64,000 nucleotides of DNA, taken from Galaxea fascicularis. Its lineage: Eukaryota; Cnidaria; Anthozoa; Scleractinia; Euphylliidae. Where the stretch lies: assembly GCA_948470475.1 (NCBI GenBank), contig OX419335.1, forward strand, positions 38,449,803-38,513,802, read 5' to 3'. The translations under genes and the position numbers were made by a program. The number at the start of each line of letters is the position of its first letter. The first letter of the stretch is position 1. The notes below the pieces were generated by a model. That model had not been told where the DNA came from and did not search any database. It was given only the letters and a program-made list of their open reading frames with translations. Positions 34,801-46,800 of the stretch are shown piece by piece.

Positions 34801-36222
34801 TCAACATTCTCACTGGTCAATTTTCAGTCAGTAGTTTTATTTTATTTTTAGACAAATTTAACACCAAATCTTTAAGCTGATCTAATTGTAAAAAGCCTAA
34901 AGCAAAACACAAAAGATCTGTTGAGTTTGACAATAAAAACAAAAATTAAAAGATATTCCTTTTGTGTTGGTTAAATATTAACCACCTCAACAAAACCTTT
35001 ATTCACAGGACACTTGTGTTGGTTCTAAGGTAGTTCCCTGAGTAGATCAGTTTCTACTGTAAGCAAAAGATTTACAGTATTTAGTTTGTTTTAGTAAGTG
35101 TCTCAGTAATACTTAGCTCTTCTACAGAAGTCAAACCTAAAGAGAAGTTAGAAAAAATATATTGTAATCAAGAAATACTGCAATACAATAACATTTGAAA
35201 GTATCACTACCTTGGCACTCATTTGCATGGGTTGCATTAGCAGGCATCCAGGGACGATTATTAAACAACCGCTTGCACATTTGGCAATCACTTCCCATAG
35301 TGTTATGCTCACATTCACATGTTTCTTCCATGCGAGGACCAGTGCAGTATTGAGCATGTCCGTTGCAGTTGCATCGTCCTGTAACCAGAATATCAGAAAT
35401 GGCATAATAGTACTTGTTAAGGAATTCCTCAGTCTCAGGAAATAAAGTTCCAAGACCATCAGAAAATGGTTCTTCCAGTCTGATGCGCACATTTGTTGCA
35501 AGCATGAAGCTTTGTACATCTTGATCAAAATACCCACATCCTGGTTCATACCTTGAATCAAATCTGTATTCCACTTTTCCATATCTTGATGGGTGCTGCC
35601 CACCATAATCCTCAGTGCAGGTCACATTGAATGGACAGTTTTTAATGACGGGAGCTGTTCCAGACATGTTATACAACTTTTCACAATTAAAGGCAAAATA
35701 CTGCAGAACTGTCCATGTTTTCCCAAAGTCTTTTGACTTCTCCAGAAACATTTTATATGGTCTTTCATTGTAAAATCTCATTCTTATAACACCAGATATG
35801 TGAAAGCTTCTGCCAAATGACAGTGTTATATTCACCTTTAAAGGATTATCCTTAGTAGTAAGGCCCAAGACATTTGTTTCCCACCATGTCTGGGATTGCC
35901 ACCATGTTACATCCCTAAGGGAATAAGGAGTATCAAATTCACTGTTTACCATAAACTCTGGTGGATGTTTCTTGTTGGTGCTGTTTGCATCACATTCAAA
36001 GCATTGACGTCCTGGGCCAAGCTCGCAGTATCCAGCAGCAGGCTTGCCACAGGTGTTTGTTGATGTGATGTTTCTCTTGTAGGCTATACTGACTGGAGAA
36101 GCCATGCATGGGCGAGGAATTGTCCTCCGTGAATCTGCATAGCAGCCATTAAATTGGCATGTTGCATCTCCTGATGATCCACTGAAGAGGAACAAGAGAA
36201 GCAGAATAAACAGTAAAACCAT
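22364..36222 (-). CDS. Laminin gene B: gamma-like laminin chain with extra beta-type LF domain, complete, 14 exons
   Basis: Paralogue of gene A, 1776 aa, secreted. Coding exons on the minus strand: 36222-35211, 34511-34344, 32395-32222, 31681-31472, 31072-30398, 29936-29790, 29087-28845, 28304-28132, 27389-26999, 26682-26461, 25614-25450, 25280-24502, 24078-23596, 22852-22364. All introns are GT-AG and the frame closes exactly. Order: signal peptide 1-20 (MVLLFILLLLFLFSG); LN to about 278; four LE repeats; beta-type LF about 522-746; only two LE repeats; laminin IV A about 850-1070; about two LE repeats to 1193; coiled coil 1194-1776 starting CPPCY. The protein ends RSLPSGTSC, with Cys as the last residue. 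There is no beta-knob and no LG domain. Compared with gene A it has two fewer LE repeats before domain IV A, two extra introns in that domain and one extra intron in the coil. Confidence 0.93.
23596..25280 (-). CDS. Gene B exons 12-13: coiled-coil region
   Basis: Exon 12 (25280-24502, 779 bp) and exon 13 (24078-23596, 483 bp) together match the single 1256-bp coil exon 11 of gene A in length (1262 bp) and phase. So gene B gained, or gene A lost, one phase-0 intron. The sequence is heptad-rich with many NxT/S sites and opens CPPCYSAIQEDVNLL. Confidence 0.88.
26999..29087 (-). CDS. Gene B exons 7-9: LE repeat plus laminin IV A split over three exons
   Basis: Exon 7 (29087-28845) carries one LE repeat and the domain IV A entrance, exon 8 (28304-28132) the middle, and exon 9 (27389-26999) the rest up to CNLNYTGLSCEQCAEG. 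The entrance reads CLHCFGYGRAVRC: the second Cys of the usual CFCYGR motif is Gly here, while gene A keeps it. Junctions are phase 1 and phase 0. Neither internal intron exists in gene A. Confidence 0.85.
27695..27885. repeat. Cluster of palindromic GTCTTATTTAAGAC-type motifs
   Basis: In gene B intron 8 the motif TAAGACGC or its complement GCGTCTTA occurs many times over about 190 bp, partly as perfect palindromes (GTCTTATTTAAGAC). This suggests a degraded foldback element. No terminal repeats or target duplications could be fixed. Confidence 0.5.
28598..28730. repeat. Dispersed repeat, copy 2
   Basis: Same family as 1411-1560: AAGAAAACGAGGTAAGAT, AGAGGTTAAT, GCGGGAAAGGAAGCTTTCAAA and CACAGCGCGC in the same order. 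It lies in gene B intron 7. Confidence 0.6.
30398..31072 (-). CDS. Gene B exon 5: beta-type domain IV (LF)
   Basis: A 675-bp exon with phase 1 at both ends, the counterpart of gene A exon 5. Key pieces are LDFIRFEAEDMNGTF, FTGTGYAAFLPGQY, VDSLVFLPDVNLTRAY and AYCKALVFVVSTEIYNG, in the order seen in laminin beta domain IV. It confirms that the beta-type domain predates the split of the two paralogues. Confidence 0.85.
32793..32950. mobile_element. Foldback element in gene B intron 2
   Basis: The arms are inverted: ATACTTATTGACAGAGT...GGCCAGACAGGAAAATATT at the left, AAATATTTTCCTGTCTGGCC...CAGTCAATAAGTAT at the right. The centre contains GGACCTCGCTGCACTCAGTCC, related to the core of the element at 57043-57191. 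Non-coding. Confidence 0.7.
35211..36222 (-). CDS. Gene B exon 1: signal peptide, LN domain, first LE repeat
   Basis: Residues 1-337, ending in phase 1 exactly as exon 1 of gene A. LN features: STNTCGKPAAGYC, TWWQSQTWW, KYYYAISDILVTGRCNCNGHAQYC. LE1 ends ANECQ. The start at 36222 gives a strongly hydrophobic signal peptide and there is no other in-frame Met before LN. Confidence 0.93.
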
Positions 36223-37820
36223 TGGCTTGTAAATTGCTATCTCCTGTTAAGAAGTAATGCTGTGCAATTCAGTTAAAAAGATTTGTTTGTGGCATTAAAT
36301 CATTTAGACTGTAAGTTCAGCTGTAATTTCCAGAAAGGAATTCATCTGAGGAAGAAAATTGTGGTACTAAAGCATCACAGCATTCTTCCCAATAAGGAAA
36401 AATGTTATGCGGGATCTGACACTTCTCATGTACCTAAATAATTAATAAATAAACTTAATATAACACTTAAGTTTAAGTAAACTTACTTAAATGGCACAAA
36501 ACTTAAGTCATAAGCCTAATTTTGGTGAAATTAAAAAATAAACCATGAACAAGTTCACCCTATTTCGTCTTGGAATGAGCAAGAATATTGGAAAATGTTT
36601 TTTTTTCTCATTTAGATTCACCACATGGTATCTTAACACATTTATTTGTTACCTTCATTTGCATGAAAGAAAGCTTGACGCGGCGGTTTACATTTGCAGG
36701 TACTTGGAAACGACCCAGATCAAACCATGAAACGGGTGGCTGCCAACAGCTTTGCTCAATCAGCTCAATTTGTTTTGCTATCACATAGTCGCGAGAACAC
36801 ATGATTTTAGCTATAAGCTTTCCATTTATTCATATTTTTCCGAGGCAAATACACTGTCCTTGGTAAATAGTTAAACAGTGGCGGGAAGAACGATTTTAAT
36901 TGCGCTTCATGTAAACCTACGTGAAATGTGCAAGGACCCGTGGTCATGCGATCGGGGCGAGCTTTCATAATTATTGATAGTTTTTCCTTGGATTTTACAA
37001 GTGTACATAATCATTGTAAATCTGAGTTTAGGACTGTATTTTAAACTATTACTATTATATAAAAAAAATCAATATCAATCTCGTTTTTTTTTAATTTTCA
37101 TTGTTTCTAGATTGTAAATTGAAAATAAGACAAAAAAAACTTTACTTTCAACACTCGAAAGGTAACAGCCAGTAAATTCGAAAGCTGCAAGAAAGAGATT
37201 ATGAATGACTTCCATGTTTAACTAGATTTTCCCAGAGAAGCTAAATAAACGCTTCACAGTGCAACGAAGACTTCCATTCCGTGAATGAGGAGGAAAACTA
37301 GCTGGGATTGTTAACACACACCAGTCTTTCAAGTTCGGGGGCAACTCTCACCTCTTCAAAAGAGGCCACAGCCCAGCCTCTAAAATGGTTAAACACATCC
37401 TTATTCCGTCGGGCTTCCATATCCCCCCCCCCCCGCCAAGTCTGCCTGCTTTAGCGGAAAGTTAAAGTAATTTTCATTTTTGGAAATATATTCAAACTAA
37501 TTTTCTTTATTTTTCCACATAAAGTAGGAGACGCCCTGCCGCAATCCCTAAGCCCATCCCCTGACGTGCTTCCTGATAGAAAATATTGTACTATTTGTAT
37601 GATTCATAATAACACTAAATTCCTAAAGCTCCTTCCTTCACAGGCAGACAAATCTATCAGTTTAAGGACGTCACTGTTAAAACGCCTGTCTTTATTCTCG
37701 CTGTAAACTCCCAAAAAGTTGCAAACTCCAAAACTAAAAATTTCCTAACAAAATATCAAAGGTTACTCCCTAATACACAAGTTATAAAAAAGCTTACTTT
37801 TCCGTACCACACAATGACAG
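36223..37820. other. Upstream region of gene B and left flank of satellite
   Basis: No gene seen. The part next to 36222 should hold the gene B 5' UTR and promoter; no TATA box was evident. The remainder is AT-rich with homopolymer runs and a C-run near 37423. Confidence 0.55.
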
Positions 37821-40800
37821 CCTCTCCCACACTTGGCACCACTCGCACCTCTCCCACACTTGGCACCACTCGCACCTCTCCCACACTTGGCACCACTCGC
37901 ACCTCTCCCACACTTGGCACCACTCGCACCTCTCCCACACTTGGCACCACTCGCACCTCTCCCACACTTGGCACCACTCGCACCTCTCCCACACTTGGCA
38001 CCACTCGCACCTCTCCCACACTTGGCACCACTCGCACCTCTCCCACACTTGGCACCACTCGCACCTCTCCCACACTTGGCACCACTCGCACCTCTCCCAC
38101 ACTTGGCACCACTCGCACCTCTCCCACACTTGGCACCACTCGCACCTCTCCCACACTTGGCACCACTCGCACCTCTCCCACACTTGGCACCACTCGCACC
38201 TCTCCCACACTTGGCACCACTCGCACCTCTCCCACACTTGGCACCACTCGCACCTCTCCCACACTTGGCACCACTCGCACCTCTCCCACACTTGGCACCA
38301 CTCGCACCTCTCCCACACTTGGCACCACTCGCACCTCTCCCACACTTGGCACCACTCGCACCTCTCCCACACTTGGCACCACTCGCACCTCTCCCACACT
38401 TGGCACCACTCGCACCTCTCCCACACTTGGCACCACTCGCACCTCTCCCACACTTGGCACCACTCGCACCTCTCCCACACTTGGCACCACTCGCACCTCT
38501 CCCACACTTGGCACCACTCGCACCTCTCCCACACTTGGCACCACTCGCACCTCTCCCACACTTGGCACCACTCGCACCTCTCCCACACTTGGCACCACTC
38601 GCACCTCTCCCACACTTGGCACCACTCGCACCTCTCCCACACTTGGCACCACTCGCACCTCTCCCACACTTGGCACCACTCGCACCTCTCCCACACTTGG
38701 CACCACTCGCACCTCTCCCACACTTGGCACCACTCGCACCTCTCCCACACTTGGCACCACTCGCACCTCTCCCACACTTGGCACCACTCGCACCTCTCCC
38801 ACACTTGGCACCACTCGCACCTCTCCCACACTTGGCACCACTCGCACCTCTCCCACACTTGGCACCACTCGCACCTCTCCCACACTTGGCACCACTCGCA
38901 CCTCTCCCACACTTGGCACCACTCGCACCTCTCCCACACTTGGCACCACTCGCACCTCTCCCACACTTGGCACCACTCGCACCTCTCCCACACTTGGCAC
39001 CACTCGCACCTCTCCCACACTTGGCACCACTCGCACCTCTCCCACACTTGGCACCACTCGCACCTCTCCCACACTTGGCACCACTCGCACCTCTCCCACA
39101 CTTGGCACCACTCGCACCTCTCCCACACTTGGCACCACTCGCACCTCTCCCACACTTGGCACCACTCGCACCTCTCCCACACTTGGCACCACTCGCACCT
39201 CTCCCACACTTGGCACCACTCGCACCTCTCCCACACTTGGCACCACTCGCACCTCTCCCACACTTGGCACCACTCGCACCTCTCCCACACTTGGCACCAC
39301 TCGCACCTCTCCCACACTTGGCACCACTCGCACCTCTCCCACACTTGGCACCACTCGCACCTCTCCCACACTTGGCACCACTCGCACCTCTCCCACACTT
39401 GGCACCACTCGCACCTCTCCCACACTTGGCACCACTCGCACCTCTCCCACACTTGGCACCACTCGCACCTCTCCCACACTTGGCACCACTCGCACCTCTC
39501 CCACACTTGGCACCACTCGCACCTCTCCCACACTTGGCACCACTCGCACCTCTCCCACACTTGGCACCACTCGCACCTCTCCCACACTTGGCACCACTCG
39601 CACCTCTCCCACACTTGGCACCACTCGCACCTCTCCCACACTTGGCACCACTCGCACCTCTCCCACACTTGGCACCACTCGCACCTCTCCCACACTTGGC
39701 ACCACTCGCACCTCTCCCACACTTGGCACCACTCGCACCTCTCCCACACTTGGCACCACTCGCACCTCTCCCACACTTGGCACCACTCGCACCTCTCCCA
39801 CACTTGGCACCACTCGCACCTCTCCCACACTTGGCACCACTCGCACCTCTCCCACACTTGGCACCACTCGCACCTCTCCCACACTTGGCACCACTCGCAC
39901 CTCTCCCACACTTGGCACCACTCGCACCTCTCCCACACTTGGCACCACTCGCACCTCTCCCACACTTGGCACCACTCGCACCTCTCCCACACTTGGCACC
40001 ACTCGCACCTCTCCCACACTTGGCACCACTCGCACCTCTCCCACACTTGGCACCACTCGCACCTCTCCCACACTTGGCACCACTCGCACCTCTCCCACAC
40101 TTGGCACCACTCGCACCTCTCCCACACTTGGCACCACTCGCACCTCTCCCACACTTGGCACCACTCGCACCTCTCCCACACTTGGCACCACTCGCACCTC
40201 TCCCACACTTGGCACCACTCGCACCTCTCCCACACTTGGCACCACTCGCACCTCTCCCACACTTGGCACCACTCGCACCTCTCCCACACTTGGCACCACT
40301 CGCACCTCTCCCACACTTGGCACCACTCGCACCTCTCCCACACTTGGCACCACTCGCACCTCTCCCACACTTGGCACCACTCGCACCTCTCCCACACTTG
40401 GCACCACTCGCACCTCTCCCACACTTGGCACCACTCGCACCTCTCCCACACTTGGCACCACTCGCACCTCTCCCACACTTGGCACCACTCGCACCTCTCC
40501 CACACTTGGCACCACTCGCACCTCTCCCACACTTGGCACCACTCGCACCTCTCCCACACTTGGCACCACTCGCACCTCTCCCACACTTGGCACCACTCGC
40601 ACCTCTCCCACACTTGGCACCACTCGCACCTCTCCCACACTTGGCACCACTCGCACCTCTCCCACACTTGGCACCACTCGCACCTCTCCCACACTTGGCA
40701 CCACTCGCACCTCTCCCACACTTGGCACCACTCGCACCTCTCCCACACTTGGCACCACTCGCACCTCTCCCACACTTGGCACCACTCGCACCTCTCCCAC

Positions 40801-43800
40801 ACTTGGCACCACTCGCACCTCTCCCACACTTGGCACCACTCGCACCTCTCCCACACTTGGCACCACTCGCACCTCTCCCACACTTGGCACCACTCGCACC
40901 TCTCCCACACTTGGCACCACTCGCACCTCTCCCACACTTGGCACCACTCGCACCTCTCCCACACTTGGCACCACTCGCACCTCTCCCACACTTGGCACCA
41001 CTCGCACCTCTCCCACACTTGGCACCACTCGCACCTCTCCCACACTTGGCACCACTCGCACCTCTCCCACACTTGGCACCACTCGCACCTCTCCCACACT
41101 TGGCACCACTCGCACCTCTCCCACACTTGGCACCACTCGCACCTCTCCCACACTTGGCACCACTCGCACCTCTCCCACACTTGGCACCACTCGCACCTCT
41201 CCCACACTTGGCACCACTCGCACCTCTCCCACACTTGGCACCACTCGCACCTCTCCCACACTTGGCACCACTCGCACCTCTCCCACACTTGGCACCACTC
41301 GCACCTCTCCCACACTTGGCACCACTCGCACCTCTCCCACACTTGGCACCACTCGCACCTCTCCCACACTTGGCACCACTCGCACCTCTCCCACACTTGG
41401 CACCACTCGCACCTCTCCCACACTTGGCACCACTCTCACCTCTCCCACACTTGGCACCACTCTCACCTCTCCCACACTTGGCACCACTCTCACCTCTCCC
41501 ACACTTGGCACCACTCTCACCTCTCCCACACTTGGCACCACTCTCACCTCTCCCACACTTGGCACCACTCTCACCTCTCCCACACTTGGCACCACTCTCA
41601 CCTCTCCCACACTTGGCACCACTCTCACCTCTCCCACACTTGGCACCACTCTCACCTCTCCCACACTTGGCACCACTCTCACCTCTCCCACACTTGGCAC
41701 CACTCTCACCTCTCCCACACTTGGCACCACTCTCACCTCTCCCACACTTGGCACCACTCTCACCTCTCCCACACTTGGCACCACTCTCACCTCTCCCACA
41801 CTTGGCACCACTCTCACCTCTCCCACACTTGGCACCACTCTCACCTCTCCCACACTTGGCACCACTCTCACCTCTCCCACACTTGGCACCACTCTCACCT
41901 CTCCCACACTTGGCACCACTCTCACCTCTCCCACACTTGGCACCACTCTCACCTCTCCCACACTTGGCACCACTCTCACCTCTCCCACACTTGGCACCAC
42001 TCTCACCTCTCCCACACTTGGCACCACTCTCACCTCTCCCACACTTGGCACCACTCTCACCTCTCCCACACTTGGCACCACTCTCACCTCTCCCACACTT
42101 GGCACCACTCTCACCTCTCCCACACTTGGCACCACTCTCACCTCTCCCACACTTGGCACCACTCTCACCTCTCCCACACTTGGCACCACTCTCACCTCTC
42201 CCACACTTGGCACCACTCTCACCTCTCCCACACTTGGCACCACTCTCACCTCTCCCACACTTGGCACCACTCTCACCTCTCCCACACTTGGCACCACTCT
42301 CACCTCTCCCACACTTGGCACCACTCTCACCTCTCCCACACTTGGCACCACTCTCACCTCTCCCACACTTGGCACCACTCTCACCTCTCCCACACTTGGC
42401 ACCACTCTCACCTCTCCCACACTTGGCACCACTCTCACCTCTCCCACACTTGGCACCACTCTCACCTCTCCCACACTTGGCACCACTCTCACCTCTCCCA
42501 CACTTGGCACCACTCTCACCTCTCCCACACTTGGCACCACTCTCACCTCTCCCACACTTGGCACCACTCTCACCTCTCCCACACTTGGCACCACTCTCAC
42601 CTCTCCCACACTTGGCACCACTCTCACCTCTCCCACACTTGGCACCACTCTCACCTCTCCCACACTTGGCACCACTCTCACCTCTCCCACACTTGGCACC
42701 ACTCTCACCTCTCCCACACTTGGCACCACTCTCACCTCTCCCACACTTGGCACCACTCTCACCTCTCCCACACTTGGCACCACTCTCACCTCTCCCACAC
42801 TTGGCACCACTCTCACCTCTCCCACACTTGGCACCACTCTCACCTCTCCCACACTTGGCACCACTCTCACCTCTCCCACACTTGGCACCACTCTCACCTC
42901 TCCCACACTTGGCACCACTCTCACCTCTCCCACACTTGGCACCACTCTCACCTCTCCCACACTTGGCACCACTCTCACCTCTCCCACACTTGGCACCACT
43001 CTCACCTCTCCCACACTTGGCACCACTCTCACCTCTCCCACACTTGGCACCACTCTCACCTCTCCCACACTTGGCACCACTCTCACCTCTCCCACACTTG
43101 GCACCACTCTCACCTCTCCCACACTTGGCACCACTCTCACCTCTCCCACACTTGGCACCACTCTCACCTCTCCCACACTTGGCACCACTCTCACCTCTCC
43201 CACACTTGGCACCACTCTCACCTCTCCCACACTTGGCACCACTCTCACCTCTCCCACACTTGGCACCACTCTCACCTCTCCCACACTTGGCACCACTCTC
43301 ACCTCTCCCACACTTGGCACCACTCTCACCTCTCCCACACTTGGCACCACTCTCACCTCTCCCACACTTGGCACCACTCTCACCTCTCCCACACTTGGCA
43401 CCACTCTCACCTCTCCCACACTTGGCACCACTCTCACCTCTCCCACACTTGGCACCACTCTCACCTCTCCCACACTTGGCACCACTCTCACCTCTCCCAC
43501 ACTTGGCACCACTCTCACCTCTCCCACACTTGGCACCACTCTCACCTCTCCCACACTTGGCACCACTCTCACCTCTCCCACACTTGGCACCACTCTCACC
43601 TCTCCCACACTTGGCACCACTCTCACCTCTCCCACACTTGGCACCACTCTCACCTCTCCCACACTTGGCACCACTCTCACCTCTCCCACACTTGGCACCA
43701 CTCTCACCTCTCCCACACTTGGCACCACTCTCACCTCTCCCACACTTGGCACCACTCTCACCTCTCCCACACTTGGCACCACTCTCACCTCTCCCACACT

Positions 43801-46800
43801 TGGCACCACTCTCACCTCTCCCACACTTGGCACCACTCTCACCTCTCCCACACTTGGCACCACTCTCACCTCTCCCACACTTGGCACCACTCTCACCTCT
43901 CCCACACTTGGCACCACTCTCACCTCTCCCACACTTGGCACCACTCTCACCTCTCCCACACTTGGCACCACTCTCACCTCTCCCACACTTGGCACCACTC
44001 TCACCTCTCCCACACTTGGCACCACTCTCACCTCTCCCACACTTGGCACCACTCTCACCTCTCCCACACTTGGCACCACTCTCACCTCTCCCACACTTGG
44101 CACCACTCTCACCTCTCCCACACTTGGCACCACTCTCACCTCTCCCACACTTGGCACCACTCTCACCTCTCCCACACTTGGCACCACTCTCACCTCTCCC
44201 ACACTTGGCACCACTCTCACCTCTCCCACACTTGGCACCACTCTCACCTCTCCCACACTTGGCACCACTCTCACCTCTCCCACACTTGGCACCACTCTCA
44301 CCTCTCCCACACTTGGCACCACTCTCACCTCTCCCACACTTGGCACCACTCTCACCTCTCCCACACTTGGCACCACTCTCACCTCTCCCACACTTGGCAC
44401 CACTCTCACCTCTCCCACACTTGGCACCACTCTCACCTCTCCCACACTTGGCACCACTCTCACCTCTCCCACACTTGGCACCACTCTCACCTCTCCCACA
44501 CTTGGCACCACTCTCACCTCTCCCACACTTGGCACCACTCTCACCTCTCCCACACTTGGCACCACTCTCACCTCTCCCACACTTGGCACCACTCTCACCT
44601 CTCCCACACTTGGCACCACTCTCACCTCTCCCACACTTGGCACCACTCTCACCTCTCCCACACTTGGCACCACTCTCACCTCTCCCACACTTGGCACCAC
44701 TCTCACCTCTCCCACACTTGGCACCACTCTCACCTCTCCCACACTTGGCACCACTCTCACCTCTCCCACACTTGGCACCACTCTCACCTCTCCCACACTT
44801 GGCACCACTCTCACCTCTCCCACACTTGGCACCACTCTCACCTCTCCCACACTTGGCACCACTCTCACCTCTCCCACACTTGGCACCACTCTCACCTCTC
44901 CCACACTTGGCACCACTCTCACCTCTCCCACACTTGGCACCACTCTCACCTCTCCCACACTTGGCACCACTCTCACCTCTCCCACACTTGGCACCACTCT
45001 CACCTCTCCCACACTTGGCACCACTCTCACCTCTCCCACACTTGGCACCACTCTCACCTCTCCCACACTTGGCACCACTCTCACCTCTCCCACACTTGGC
45101 ACCACTCTCACCTCTCCCACACTTGGCACCACTCTCACCTCTCCCACACTTGGCACCACTCTCACCTCTCCCACACTTGGCACCACTCTCACCTCTCCCA
45201 CACTTGGCACCACTCTCACCTCTCCCACACTTGGCACCACTCTCACCTCTCCCACACTTGGCACCACTCTCACCTCTCCCACACTTGGCACCACTCTCAC
45301 CTCTCCCACACTTGGCACCACTCTCACCTCTCCCACACTTGGCACCACTCTCACCTCTCCCACACTTGGCACCACTCTCACCTCTCCCACACTTGGCACC
45401 ACTCTCACCTCTCCCACACTTGGCACCACTCTCACCTCTCCCACACTTGGCACCACTCTCACCTCTCCCACACTTGGCACCACTCTCACCTCTCCCACAC
45501 TTGGCACCACTCTCACCTCTCCCACACTTGGCACCACTCTCACCTCTCCCACACTTGGCACCACTCTCACCTCTCCCACACTTGGCACCACTCTCACCTC
45601 TCCCACACTTGGCACCACTCTCACCTCTCCCACACTTGGCACCACTCTCACCTCTCCCACACTTGGCACCACTCTCACCTCTCCCACACTTGGCACCACT
45701 CTCACCTCTCCCACACTTGGCACCACTCTCACCTCTCCCACACTTGGCACCACTCTCACCTCTCCCACACTTGGCACCACTCTCACCTCTCCCACACTTG
45801 GCACCACTCTCACCTCTCCCACACTTGGCACCACTCTCACCTCTCCCACACTTGGCACCACTCTCACCTCTCCCACACTTGGCACCACTCTCACCTCTCC
45901 CACACTTGGCACCACTCTCACCTCTCCCACACTTGGCACCACTCTCACCTCTCCCACACTTGGCACCACTCTCACCTCTCCCACACTTGGCACCACTCTC
46001 ACCTCTCCCACACTTGGCACCACTCTCACCTCTCCCACACTTGGCACCACTCTCACCTCTCCCACACTTGGCACCACTCTCACCTCTCCCACACTTGGCA
46101 CCACTCTCACCTCTCCCACACTTGGCACCACTCTCACCTCTCCCACACTTGGCACCACTCTCACCTCTCCCACACTTGGCACCACTCTCACCTCTCCCAC
46201 ACTTGGCACCACTCTCACCTCTCCCACACTTGGCACCACTCTCACCTCTCCCACACTTGGCACCACTCTCACCTCTCCCACACTTGGCACCACTCTCACC
46301 TCTCCCACACTTGGCACCACTCTCACCTCTCCCACACTTGGCACCACTCTCACCTCTCCCACACTTGGCACCACTCTCACCTCTCCCACACTTGGCACCA
46401 CTCTCACCTCTCCCACACTTGGCACCACTCTCACCTCTCCCACACTTGGCACCACTCTCACCTCTCCCACACTTGGCACCACTCTCACCTCTCCCACACT
46501 TGGCACCACTCTCACCTCTCCCACACTTGGCACCACTCTCACCTCTCCCACACTTGGCACCACTCTCACCTCTCCCACACTTGGCACCACTCTCACCTCT
46601 CCCACACTTGGCACCACTCTCACCTCTCCCACACTTGGCACCACTCTCACCTCTCCCACACTTGGCACCACTCTCACCTCTCCCACACTTGGCACCACTC
46701 TCACCTCTCCCACACTTGGCACCACTCTCACCTCTCCCACACTTGGCACCACTCTCACCTCTCCCACACTTGGCACCACTCTCACCTCTCCCACACTTGG

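Noticed and set aside
2692..36222. Simple call as two laminin beta chains.
   Set aside because: The LF domain is beta-like, but a type A domain IV, a gamma-like LN opening, lack of the beta-knob and SLP...C C-termini do not fit a beta chain.
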